A stretch of DNA of 64,000 nucleotides from Typhlomys cinereus (Eukaryota > Chordata > Mammalia > Rodentia > Platacanthomyidae). Under the pieces are notes generated by a model. It did no database searches. It saw only the letters and a list, made by a program, of their open reading frames with translations, and was not told the origin of the DNA. The stretch covers positions 372,001-436,000 of the forward strand of contig JALPQD010000827.1 in the NCBI GenBank assembly GCA_023101885.1, in the 5' to 3' direction. This document shows, one piece after another, positions 34,015 through 45,669 of the stretch. Position numbers and translations under genes: made by a program. The first letter of the stretch is position 1. Every line of letters starts with the position of its first letter.

Positions 34015-35011
34015 AGTGACCACGAGAGATCGCGTCAAATTCACGTGTTTCACTTTCTCTTCTCAGTGATAAGAATCCTGTAGATGTTCCTACGTTGTAA
34101 GTTTTTATGTTCAGGAGAAATTCACACTGGTTTTGTGACGTTTTCAGGGAATATGTTCACGCAGCCTTGATTTTCCAAAAGAGTGAACCAAGTGAGGAGG
34201 ACTGCGAGTCAAATATTGGAGGTGCACTTCTTAGGGATAATTATCCTACAGAAGATTCTGTAGTGTTACCCTTTGTAAGGTTCAGGAGAAGATCATACTT
34301 GTTTTGCGACATTCGCATATAACATGTTCACGCAGGCCGTGATTATCCTAAAGAGTGAACCACGTGTGGAGGATTCAGAGTAAATGTTGGAATTGCACTT
34401 CTTAGTGATAAGGATCCTAGAGAATTTCGTATACTGTAACATTTGTGTTCAGGCGAAAATCATACTTGTTTTGTGACATTTGAGGGCACATGTTCACACA
34501 GGCCATGATTTTACAGAATAGTGAACCTAGTGAGGAGTACTCTGAGTTAAATGTGGCAAGTGCACTGTAGGAGAATTATCGTACAGAAGGTTCTATATTG
34601 TAATTCTTTGTGTTCAGGAGGAAATCACACTTGGTTTACGACGTTTCCATGAAACATGTTCATGCATGTCTTTCCCTTCCAAATAGTGAAGTAAGTGAAA
34701 AGTCTCACAGTTACATATGTAGCATGTGCACTTATTTGGGATAAGTATCCTAAACAGGGTTCTAGACTGTAAAACTTTGTATTCTGGAGAAAACAACATT
34801 TGTTTTGTGCTGATTCTACCAACGATGTTCCTTTCCAAAATAGTGAACCAAGTGAAGATCACTCACAGTTATATGTGTAGCATGTGCACTTATTTGGGAT
34901 AAGTATCCTACACAGGGTTCTAGACTGTAAAACTTTGTATTCTGGAGAAAACAACATTTGTTTTGTGCTGATTGTACCAACGATATTCAGGCTTGTAATG
35001 AGCTTGAAAAT
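34015..35011 (+). repeat. HOR unit 31, A-B-C-D-E-F, 997 bp
   Basis: Copy of unit 28 at +3343 bp, with private GAGAATTATCG in D and one A lost in CCTTCCAAATAG. Confidence 0.91.
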
Positions 35012-36165
35012 AGTGACCACGAGAGATCGCGTCAAAATTCACATGTTTCACTTTCTCTTCTCAGTGATAAGAATCCTGTGGATGTTCCTACGTTGTAAGT
35101 TTTTATGTTCAGGCGAAATTCACACTGGTTTTGTGACGTTTTCAGGGAATATGTTCACGCAGGCCTTGATTTTCCAAAAGAGTGAACCAAGTGAGGAGGA
35201 CTGCGAGTCAAATTTTGGAGGTGCACTTCTTAGGGATAAGTATCCTACAGAAGATTCTGTAGTGTTACACTTTGTAAGGTTCAGGAGAAGATCATACTTG
35301 TTTTGCGACATTCGCATATAACATGTTCACGCAGGCCGTGATTATCCTAAAGAGTGAACCACGTGTGGAGGATTCAGAGTAAATGTTGGAATTGCACTTC
35401 TTAGTGATAAGGATCCTAGAGAATTTCGTATACTGTAACATGTGTGTTCAGGCGAAAATCATACTTGTTTTGTGACATTTGAGGGCACATGTTCACACAG
35501 GCCATGATTTTACAGAATAGTGAACCTAGTGAGGAGTACTCTGAGTTAAATGTGGCAAGTGCACTGTAGGAGAAGTATCGCACAGAAGTTTCTATATTGT
35601 AATTCTTTGTGTTCAGGAGGAAATCACACTTGGTTTACGACGTTTCCATGAAACATGTTCATGCATGTCTTTCCCTTCCAAAATAGTGAAGTAAGTGAAG
35701 AGGACTCACAGTTATATATGTAGCATGTGCACTTATATGGGATAAGTAATCTACACAGGGTTCTAGACTGTAAAACTTTGTATTCTGGAGAAAACAACAT
35801 TTGTTTTGTGCTGATTCTACCAACGATGTTCCTTTCCAATAGTGAACCAAGTGAAGAGGACTCACAGTTACATATGTAGCATGTGCACTTATTTGGGATA
35901 AGTATCCTACACAGGGTTCTAGACTGTAAAACTTTGTATTCTGGAGAAAACAACATTTGTTTTGTGCTGATTCTACCAACGATGTTCCTTTCCAAAATAG
36001 TGAACCAAGTGAAGAGGTCTCACAGTTATATGTGCAGCATGTGCATTCATTTGGGATAAGTATCCTCCACAGGGTTCTAGACTGTAAAACTTTGTATTCC
36101 GGAGAAAACATTTGTTTTGTACTGATTGTACCAACGATATTCAGACTTGTAATGAGCTTGAAAAT
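35012..36165 (+). repeat. HOR unit 32, A-B-C-D-E-E-F, 1154 bp
   Basis: Copy of unit 29. An extra A in GCGTCAAAATTC shifts frame in monomer A and fuses two otherwise separate accidental open frames (34884-35321). A private GAAGAGGTCTC marks F. Confidence 0.91.
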
Positions 36166-37935
36166 AGTGACCACGAGAGATCGCGTCAAATTCACGTGTT
36201 TCACTTTCTCTTCTCAGTGATAAGAATCCTGTAGATGTTCCTACGTTGTAAGTTTTTATGTTCAGGAGAAATTCACACTGGTTTTGTGACGTTTTCAGGG
36301 AATATGTTCACGCAGCCTTGATTTTCCAAAAGAGTGAACCAAGTGAGGAGGACTGCGAGTCAAATATTGGAGGTGCACTTCTTAGGGATAATTATCCTAC
36401 AGAAGATTCTGTAGTGTTACCCTTTGTAAGGTTCAGGAGAAGATCATACTTGTTTTGCGACATTCGCATATAACATGTTCACGCAGGCCGTGATTATCCT
36501 AAAGAGTGAACCACGTGTGGAGGATTCAGAGTAAATGTTGGAATTGCACTTCTTAGTGATAAGGATCCTAGAGAATTTCGTATACTGTAACATTTGTGTT
36601 CAGGCGAAAATCATACTTGTTTTGTGACATTTGAGGGCACATGTTCACACAGGCCATGATTTTACAGAATAGTGAACCTAGTGAGGAGTACTCTGAGTTA
36701 ACAGAATAGTGAACCTAGTGAGGAGTACTCTGAGTTAAATGTGGCAAGTGCACTGTAGGAGAAGTATCGTACAGAAGTTTCTATATTGTAATTCTTTGTG
36801 TTCAGGAGGAAATCACACTTGGTTTATGACGTTTCCATGAAACATGTTCATGCATGTCTTTCCCTTCCAAAATAGTGAAGTAAGTGAAGAGGACTCACAG
36901 TTATATATGTAGCATGTGCACTTATTTGGGATAAGTATCCTAAACAGGGTTCTAGACTGTAAAACTTTGTATTCTGGAGAAAACAACATTTGTTTTGTGC
37001 TGATTCTACCAACGAGGTTCCTTTCCAAATAGTGAACCAAGTGAAGAGGACTCACAGTTATATATGTAGCATGTGCACTTATTTAGCATAAGTATCCTAC
37101 ACAGGGTGCTAGACTGTAAAACTTTGTATTCTGGAGAAAACAACATTTGTTTTGTGCTGATTCTACCAACGAGGTTCCTTTCCAAAATAGTGAAGTAAGT
37201 GAAGAGGACTCACAGTTATATATGTAGCATGTGCACTTATATGGGATAAGTAATCTACACAGGGTTCTAGACTGTAAAACTTTGTATTCTGGAGAAAACA
37301 ACTTTTGTTTTGTTAAATGTGGCAAGTGCACTTTAGGAGAAGTATCGTACAGAAGTTTCTATATTGTAATTCTTTCTGTTCAGGAAGAAATCACACTTGG
37401 TTTCAGACGTTTCCATGAAACATGTTCATGCATGTCTTTCCCTTCCAAAATAGTGAAGTAAGTGAAGAGGACTCACAGTTATATATGTAGCATGTGCACT
37501 TATATGGGATAACCAATCTACACAGGGTTCTGGACTGTAAAACTTTGTATTGTGGAGAAATCAACATTTATTTTGTGCTGATTCTACCAATGATGTTCTT
37601 TCCAAATAGTGAACCAAGTGAAGAGGACTCACAGTTACATATGTAGCATGTCCACTTATTTGGGATAAGTATCCTACACAGGGTGCTAGACTGTAAAACT
37701 TTGTATTCTGGAGAAAACAACATTTGTTTTGTGCTGATTCTACCAACGATGTTCCTTTCCAAAACAGTGAACCAAGTGAAGAGGACTCACAGTTATATGT
37801 GTAGCATGTGCACTTATTTGGGATAAGTATCCTACACAGGGTTCTAGACTGTAAAACTTTGTATTCTGGAGAAAACAACATTTGTTTTGTGCTGATTGTA
37901 CCAACGATATTCAGGCTCGTAATGAGCTTGAAAAT
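36166..37935 (+). repeat. HOR unit 33, A-B-C-d-D-E-E-(E::D)-E-E-F, 1770 bp
   Basis: Longest unit in the window. It begins as a copy of unit 30. At about 37,030 it switches to an E with ATTTAGCATAAG, as in unit 11, followed by an E::D fusion, two more E copies and F with TTCAGGCTCG. It reads as a join between left-type and other material. Confidence 0.88.
37189..37451 (+). repeat. E::D fusion monomer block, copy 3
   Basis: Same join at 37312-37313. The D part has private TTCTTTCTGTTCAGGAAG and GGTTTCAGACG. Confidence 0.93.
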
Positions 37936-39440
37936 AGTGACCACGAGAGATCGCGTCAAATTCACATGTTTCACTTTCTCTTCTCAGTGATAAGAATCCT
38001 GTAGATGTTCCTACGTTGTAAGTTTTTATGTTCAGGAGAAATTCACACTGGTTTTGTGACGTTTTCAGGGAATATGTTCACGCAGGCCTTGATTTTCCAA
38101 AAGAGTGAACCAAGTGAGGAGGACTGCGAGTCAAATGTTGGCGGTGCACATCTTCGGGATAAGTATCCTACAGAAGATTCTGTAGTGTTACACTTTGTAA
38201 GGTTCAGGAGAAGATCATACTTGTTTTGCGACATTCGCATATATCATGCTCACGTAGGCCGTGATTACCCTAAAGAGTGAACCACGTGTGGAGGATTCAG
38301 AGTTAATGTTGGAATTGCACTTCTTAGTGATAAGGATCCTAGAGAATTTCTTATACTGTAACATTTGTGTTCAGACGAAAATCATACTTGTTTTGTGACA
38401 TTTGAGGGCACATGTTCACACAGGCCATGATTTTACAGAATAGAGACCCTAGTTAGGAGTACTCTGAGTTAACAGAATAGTGAACCTAGTGAGGAGTACT
38501 CTGAGTTAAATGTGGCAAGTGCACTGTAGGAGAAGTATCGTACAGAAGTTTCTATATTAATTGTTTGTGTTCAGGAGGAAATCACACTTGTTTTACGACG
38601 TTTCCATGAAACATGTTCATGCATGTCTTTCCCTTCCAAAATAGTGAAGTAAGTGAAGAGGACTCACAGATATATATGTAGCATGTGCACTTATATGGGA
38701 TAAGTAATCTACACAGGATTCTAGACTGTAAAACTTTGTATTCTGGAGAAAACAACATTTGTTTTGTGCTGATTCTACCAACGATGTTCCTTTCCAAAAT
38801 AGTGAACCAAGTGAAGAGGACTCACAGTTATATGTGTAGCATGTGCACTTATTTGGGATAAGTATCCTACACAGGGTTCTAGAGTGTAAAACTTTGTATT
38901 CTGGCGAAAACATTTGTTTTGTGCTGATTCTACCAACGATGTTCCTTTCCAAAATAGTGAACCAAGTGAAGAGGACTCACAGTTATATATGTAGCATGTG
39001 CACTTATTTGGGATAATTATCCTACACAGTGTTCTAGACTGTAAAACTTTGTATTCTGGAGAAAACAACATTTGTTTTGTGCTGATTCTACCAACGATGT
39101 TCCTTTCCAAATAGTGAACCAAGTGAAGAGGACTCACAGTTACATATGTAGCATGTGCACTTATTTGGGATAAGTATCCTACACAGGGTGCTAGACTGTA
39201 AAACTTTGTATTCTGGAGAAAACAACATTTGTTTTGTGCTGATTCTACCAACGATGTTCCTTTCCCAAATAGTGAACCAAGTGAAGAGGACTCACAGTTA
39301 AAGGTGTAGCATGTGCACTTATTTGGGATAAGTATCCTCCACAGGGTTCTAGACTGTAAAACTTTGTATTCTGGAGAAAACAACATTTGTTTTGTGCTGC
39401 TTGTACCAACGATATTCAGGCTTGTAATGAGCTTGAAAAT
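37936..39440 (+). repeat. HOR unit 34, A-B-C-d-D-E-E-E-E-F, 1505 bp
   Basis: Four full E monomers in a row. B is strongly diverged (GGTGCACATCTTCGGG, ATATATCATGCTCACG). C has TTTCTTATACTG. The d piece starts with AGACCCTAGTTAGG, the earliest appearance of the form common in the right half. The minus-strand open frame at 38775-39479, the longest in the window, runs through the E run. Confidence 0.89.
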
Positions 39441-40704
39441 AGTGACCACGAGAGATCGCGTCAAATTCACATGTTTCACTTTCTCTTCTCAGTGATAAGA
39501 ATCCTGTAGATGTTCCTGCGTTGTAAGTTTTTATGTTCAGGAGAAATTCACACTGTTTTTGTGACGTTTTCAGGGAATATGTTCACGCAGGCCTTGATTT
39601 TCCATAAAGAGTGAACCAAGTGAGGAGGACTGCGAGTCAAATGTTGGCGGTGCACTTCTTAGGGATAAGTATGCTATAGAAGATTCTGTAGTGTTACACT
39701 TTGTAAGGTTCAGGAGAAGATCATACTTGTTTTGCGACATTCGCATATAACATGTTCACGCAGGCCGTGATTATCCTAAAGAGTGAACCACGTCTGGAGG
39801 ATTCAGAGTAAATGTTGGAATTGCACTTCTTAGTGATAAGGATCCTAGAGAATTTCGGTTACTGTAACATTTGTGTTCAGGCGAAAATCATACTTGATTT
39901 GTGACATTTGAGGGCACATGTTCACACAGGCCATGATTTTACAGAATAGTGAACCTAGTGAGGAGTAGTCTGAGTTAAATGTGGCAAGTGCACTGTAGGA
40001 GAAGTATCGTACAGAAATTTCTATATTGTAATTCTTTGTGTTCAGGAGGAAATCACACTTGGTTTACGACGTTTCCATGAAACATGTTCATGCATGTCTT
40101 TCCCTTCCACAATACTGAAGTAAGTGAAGAGTACTCACAGTTATATATGTAGCATGTGCACTTATATGGGATAAGTAATCTACACAGGGTTCTAGACTGT
40201 AAAACTTTGTATTCTGGAGAAAACAACATTTGTTTTGTTAAATGTGGCAAGTGCACTTTAGGAGAAGTATCGTACAGAAGTTTCTATATTGTAATTCTTT
40301 GTGTTCAGGAAGAAATCACACTTGGTTTACGACGTTTCCATGAAACATGTTCATGCATGTCTTTCCCTTCCAAAATAGTGAAGTAAGTGAAGAGGACTCA
40401 CAGTTATATATGTAGCATGTGCACTTATATGGGATAAGTAATCTACACAGGGTTCTAGACTGTAAAACTTTGTATTCTGGAGAAAACAACATTTGTTTTG
40501 TGCTGATTCTACCAACGATGTTCCTTTCCGAAATAGTGAACCAAGTGAAGAGGACTCACAGTTATATATGTAGCATGTGCACTTATTTGGGATAAGTATC
40601 CTCCACAGGGTTCTAGACTGTAAAACTTTGTATTCTGGAGAAAACAACATTTGTTTTGTGGTGATTGTACCAACGATATTCAGGCTTGTAATGAGCTTGA
40701 AAAT
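39441..40704 (+). repeat. HOR unit 35, A-B-C-D-(E::D)-E-F, 1264 bp
   Basis: The last unit without d. A has TTTTCCATAAAGAG, and C has CCACGTCTGG and TTTCGGTTACTG. An E::D fusion spans 40114-40376. F carries GTGGTGATTG, shared with the next units. Confidence 0.89.
40114..40376 (+). repeat. E::D fusion monomer block, copy 4
   Basis: Same join at 40237-40238. The E part starts ACTGAAGTAAG, and the D part shares TTCAGGAAGAAATC with copy 3, linking these two most closely. Confidence 0.93.
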
Positions 40705-41734
40705 AGTGACCACGAGAGATCGCGTCAAATTCACATGTTTCACTTACTCTGATCAGTGATAAGAATCCTGTAGATGTTCCTACGTTGTAAGTTTTTATGT
40801 TCAGGAGAAATTCACACTGGTTTTGTGACGTTTTCAGGGAATATGTTCACGCAGGCCTTGATTTTCCAAAAGAGTGAAACAAGTGAGGAGGACTGCGAGT
40901 CAAATGTTGGAGGTGCACTTCTTAGGGATAAGTATCCTACAGAAGATTCTGTAGTGTTACACTTTGTAAGGTTCAGGAGAAGATCATACTTGTTTTGCGA
41001 CATTCGCATATAACATGTTCACGCAGGCCATGATTATCCTAAACAGTGAACCAGGTGTGGAGGATTCAGAGTAAATGTTGGAATTGCACTTCTTAGTGAT
41101 AAGGATCCTAGAGAATTTCGTTTACTGTAACATTTGTGTTCAGGCGAAAATCATACTTGTTTTGTGACATTTGAGGGCACATGTTCACATAGGCCATGAT
41201 TTTACAGAATAGTGAACCTAGTGAGGAGTACCCTGAGTTAACAGAATAGTGAACATAGTGAGGAGTACTCTGAGTTAAATGTGGCATGTGCACTGTAGAA
41301 GTATCGTACAGAAGTTTCTATATTGTAATTCTTTGTGTTCAGGAGGAAATCACACTTGGTTTACGACGTTTCCATGAAACATGTTCATGCATGTCTTTCC
41401 CTTCCAAATAGTGAAGTAAGTGAGGAGGACTCACAGTTATATATGTAGCATGTGCACTTATATGGGATAATCAATCTACACAGGGATCTAGACTGTAAAA
41501 CTTTGTATTCTAGAGAAAACAACATTTGTTTTGTGCCGATTCTACCAACGGTGTTCCTTTCCAAAATAGTGAACCAAGTGAAGAGGACTCACATTTATAT
41601 GTGTAGCATGTGCACTTATTTGGGATAAGTATCCTACACAGGGTTCTAGACTGTAAATCTTTGTATTCTTGAGAAAACATTTGTTTTGTGGTGATTGTAC
41701 CAACGATATTCAGGCTTGTAATGAGCTTGAAAAT
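40705..41734 (+). repeat. HOR unit 36, A-B-C-d-D-E-F, 1030 bp
   Basis: A contains CACTTACTCTGATCAG, a damaged pyrimidine run. B has GTGAAACAAG and C has CCAGGTGTGG. D lacks six bases in CACTGTAGAAGTATCG, which explains the 1030 bp length. The E form GGGATAATCAATC, usual from here to the end of the window, first appears here. Confidence 0.9.
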
Positions 41735-43186
41735 AGTGACCACGAGAGATCGCGTGAAATTCACATGTTTCACTTTCTCTTCTCAGTGATAAGAATCCTG
41801 TAGATGTTCCTACGTTGTAAGTTTTTATGTTCAGGAGAAATTCACACTGGTTTTGTGACGTTTTCAGGGAATATGTTCATGCAGCCTTGATTTTCCAAAA
41901 GAGTGAACCAAGTGAGGAGGACTGCGAGTCAAATGTTGGAGGTGCACTTCATAGCGATAAGTATCCTACAGAAGATTCTGTGGTTTTCACTTTGTAAGGT
42001 TCAGGAGAAGATCATACTTGTTTTGCGACATTCGCATATAACATGTTCACGCAGGCCGTGATTATCCTAAAGAGTGAACCACGTGTGGAGGATTCAGAGT
42101 AAATGTTGGAATTGCACTTCTTAGTGATAAGGATCCTAGAGAATTTCGTTTACTGTAACATTAGTGTTCTGGCGAAAATCATACTTGTTTTGTGACATTT
42201 GAGGGCCCATGTTCACACAGGCCATGATTTTACAGAATAGTGACCCTAGTTAGGAGTACTCTGAGTTAACAGAATAGTGAACCTAGTGAGGAGTACTCTG
42301 AGTTAAATGTGGCAAGTGCACTGTAGGAGAAGTTTCATACAGAAGTTTCTGTATTGTAATTTTTTGTGTTCAGGAGGAAATCACACTTGGTTTACGAAGT
42401 TTCCATGAAACATGTTCATGCATGTCTTTCCCTTCCAAAATAGTGAAGTAAGTGACGAGGACTCACAGTTACATATGTAGCATGTCCACTTATTTGGGAT
42501 AAGTATCCTACACAGGGTGCTAGACTGTAAAACTTTCTATTCTGGAGAAAACAACATTTGTTTTGTGCTGATTCTACCAACGATGTTCCTTTCCAAAATA
42601 GTGAACCAAGTGAAGCGGACTCACAGTTATATATGTAGCATGTGCACTTATATGGGATAAGTAATCTACACAGGGTTCTAGACTGTAAAACTTTGTATTC
42701 TGGAGAAAACATTTGTTTTGTTAAATGTGGCAAGTGCACTTTAGGAGAAGTATCGTACACAAGTTTCTATATTGTAATTCTTTGTGTTCAGGAGGAAATC
42801 ACACTTGGTTTACGACGTTTCCATGAAACATGTTCATGCATGTCTTTCCCTTCCAAACTAGTGAAGTAAGTGAAGAGGACTCACAGTTATATATGTAGCA
42901 TGTGCACTTATATGGGATAAGCAATCTACACAGGGTTCTAGACTGTAAAACTTTGTATTCTAGAGAAAACAACATTTGTTTGTGCCGATTCTACCAACGA
43001 TGTTCCTTTCCGAAATAGTGAACCAAGTGAAGAGGACTCACATTTATATGTGTAGCATGTGCACTTATTTGGGATAAGTATCCTACACAAGGTTCTAAAC
43101 TGTAAAAATTTGTATTCTGGAGAAAACAACATTTGTTTTGTGCTGATTGTACCAACGATATTCAGGCTTGTAATGAGCTTGTAAAT
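41735..43186 (+). repeat. HOR unit 37, A-B-C-d-D-E-(E::D)-E-F, 1452 bp
   Basis: B has CTTCATAGCGATAAG and GTGGTTTTCAC. C has TTAGTGTTCTGGCG and GGGCCCATG, and D has GTTTCATACAG. All recur exactly in unit 39. Confidence 0.9.
42600..42859 (+). repeat. E::D fusion monomer block, copy 5
   Basis: Same join at 42720-42721, but here the fused E is preceded by another E and starts AGTGAACCAAGTGAAGCGG. Three bases are missing in GAGAAAACATTTG. Confidence 0.93.
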
Positions 43187-44216
43187 AGTGACCACGAGAG
43201 ATCGCGTCAAATTCACATGTTTCACTTTCTCTTCTCAGTCATAAGAATCCTGTAGATGTTCCTACGTTGTAAGTTTTTATGTTCAGAAGAAATTCACACT
43301 GGTTTTGTGACGTTTCAGGGAATATGTTCACGCAGGCCTTGATTTTCCAAAAGAGTGAACCAAGTGAGGAGGACTGCGAGGCAAATGTTGGAGGTGCACT
43401 TCTTAGGGATAAGTATCCTACAGAAGATTCTGTAGTGTTACACTTTGTAAGGTTCAGGAGAAGATCATACTTGTTTTGCGACATTTGCATATAACATGTT
43501 CACGCAGGCCGTGATTATCCTAAAGAGTGAACCACGTGTGGAGGATTCAGAGTAAATGTTGGAATTGCACTTCTTAGTGATAAGGATCCTAGAGAATTTC
43601 GTTTACTGTAACATTTGTGTTCAGGCGAAAATCATACTTGTTTTGTGACATTTGAGGGCATATGTTCACATAGGCCATGATTTTACAGAATAGTGAACCT
43701 AGTGAGGAGTACCCTGAGTTAACAGAATAGTGAACATAGTGAGGAGTACTCTGAGTTAAATGTGGCATGTGCACTGTAGAAGTATCGTACAGAAGTTTCT
43801 ATATTGTAATTCTTTGTGTTCAGGAGGAAATCACACTTGGTTTACGACGTTTCCATGAAACATGTTCATGCATGTCTTTCCCTTCCAAAATAGTGAAGTA
43901 AGTGAGGAGGACTCACAGTTATATATGTAGCATGTGCACTTATATGGGATAATCAATCTACACAGGGATCTAGACTGTAAAACTTTGTATTCTAGAGAAA
44001 ACAACATTTGTTTTGTGCCGATTCTACCAACGGTGTTCCTTTCCAAAATAGTGAACCAAGTGAAGAGGACTCACATTTATATGTGTAGCATGTGCACTTA
44101 TTTGGGATAAGTATCCTACACAGGGTTCTAGACTGTAAATCTTTGTATTCTTGAGAAAACATTTGTTTTGTGGTGATTGTACCAACGATATTCAGGCTTG
44201 TAATGAGCTTGAAAAT
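43187..44216 (+). repeat. HOR unit 38, A-B-C-d-D-E-F, 1030 bp
   Basis: It shares the short D (CACTGTAGAAGTATCG) of unit 36 but has CTCAGTCATAAG, TGTTCAGAAG and GACGTTTCAGG (one T lost) in A and GCGAGGCAAATG in B. Confidence 0.9.
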
Positions 44217-45669
44217 AGTGACCACGAGAGATCGCGTGAAATTCACATGTTTCACTTTCTCTTCTCAGTGATAAGAATCCTGTAGATGTTCCTACGTTGT
44301 AAGTTTTTATGTTCAGGAGAAATTCACACTGGTTTTGTGACGTTTTCAGGGAATATGTTCATGCAGCCTTGATTTTCCAAAAGAGTGAACCAAGTGAGGA
44401 GGACTGCGAGTCAAATGTTGGAGGTGCACTTCATAGCGATAAGTATCCTACAGAAGATTCTGTGGTTTTCACTTTGTAAGGTTCAGGAGAAGATCATACT
44501 TGTTTTGCGACATTCGCATATAACATGTTCACGCAGGCCGTGATTATCCTAAAGAGTGAACCACGTGTGGAGGATTCAGAGTAAATGTTGGAATTGCACT
44601 TCTTAGTGATAAGGATCCTAGAGAATTTCGTTTACTGTAACATTAGTGTTCTGGCGAAAATCATACTTGTTTTGTGACATTTGAGGGCCCATGTTCACAC
44701 AGGCCATGATTTTACAGAATAGTGACCCTAGTTAGGAGTACTCTGAGTTAACAGAATAGTGAACCTAGTGAGGAGTACTCTGAGTTAAATGTGGCAAGTG
44801 CACTGTAGGAGAAGTTTCATACAGAAGTTTCTGTATTGTAATTTTTTGTGTTCAGGAGGAAATCACACTTGGTTTACGAAGTTTCCATGAAACATGTTCA
44901 TGCATGTCTTTCCCTTCCAAAATAGTGAAGTAAGTGACGAGGACTCACAGTTACATATGTAGCATGTCCACTTATTTGGGATAAGTATCCTACACAGGGT
45001 GCTAGACTGTAAAACTTTCTATTCTGGAGAAAACAACATTTGTTTTGTGCTGATTCTACCAACGATGTTCCTTTCCAAAATAGTGAACCAAGTGAAGCGG
45101 ACTCACAGTTATATATGTAGCATGTGCACTTATATGGGATAAGTAATCTACACAGGGTTCTAGACTGTAAAACTTTGTATTCTGGAGAAAACATTTGTTT
45201 TGTTAAATGTGGCAAGTGCACTTTAGGAGAAGTATCGTACACAAGTTTCTATATTGTAATTCTTTGTGTTCAGGAGGAAATCACACTTGGTTTACGACGT
45301 TTCCATGAAACATGTTCATGCATGTCTTTCCCTTCCAAACTAGTGAAGTAAGTGAAGAGGACTCACAGTTATATATGTAGCATGTGCACTTATATGGGAT
45401 AAGCAATCTACACAGGGTTCTAGACTGTAAAACTTTGTATTCTAGAGAAAACAACATTTGTTTTGTGCCGATTCTACCAACGATGTTCCTTTCCGAAATA
45501 GTGAACCAAGTGAAGAGGACTCACATTTATATGTGTAGCATGTGCACTTATTTGGGATAAGTATCCTACACAAGGTTCTAAACTGTAAAAATTTGTATTC
45601 TGGAGAAAACAACATTTGTTTTGTGCTGATTGTACCAACGATATTCAGGCTTGTAATGAGCTTGTAAAT
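44217..45669 (+). repeat. HOR unit 39, A-B-C-d-D-E-(E::D)-E-F, 1453 bp
   Basis: Copy of unit 37 at +2482 bp. I saw only a one-base difference near the end, where TTTGTTTTGTGCCG replaces TTTGTTTGTGCCG. Confidence 0.9.
45082..45341 (+). repeat. E::D fusion monomer block, copy 6
   Basis: Duplicate of copy 5 at +2482 bp with the join at 45202-45203. Confidence 0.93.

Larger units (their letters stand above)
30340..37025 (+). repeat. 3343 bp tandem duplication (two copies)
   Basis: About 30,340-33,680 recurs at about 33,680-37,025. Each copy holds one 998-type, one 1153-type and most of one 1192-type HOR. The left end falls in the second E of unit 27 and the right end in the E run of unit 33. 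The left copy overlaps the right edge of the large block, so this event followed or reshaped that edge. Confidence 0.88.
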
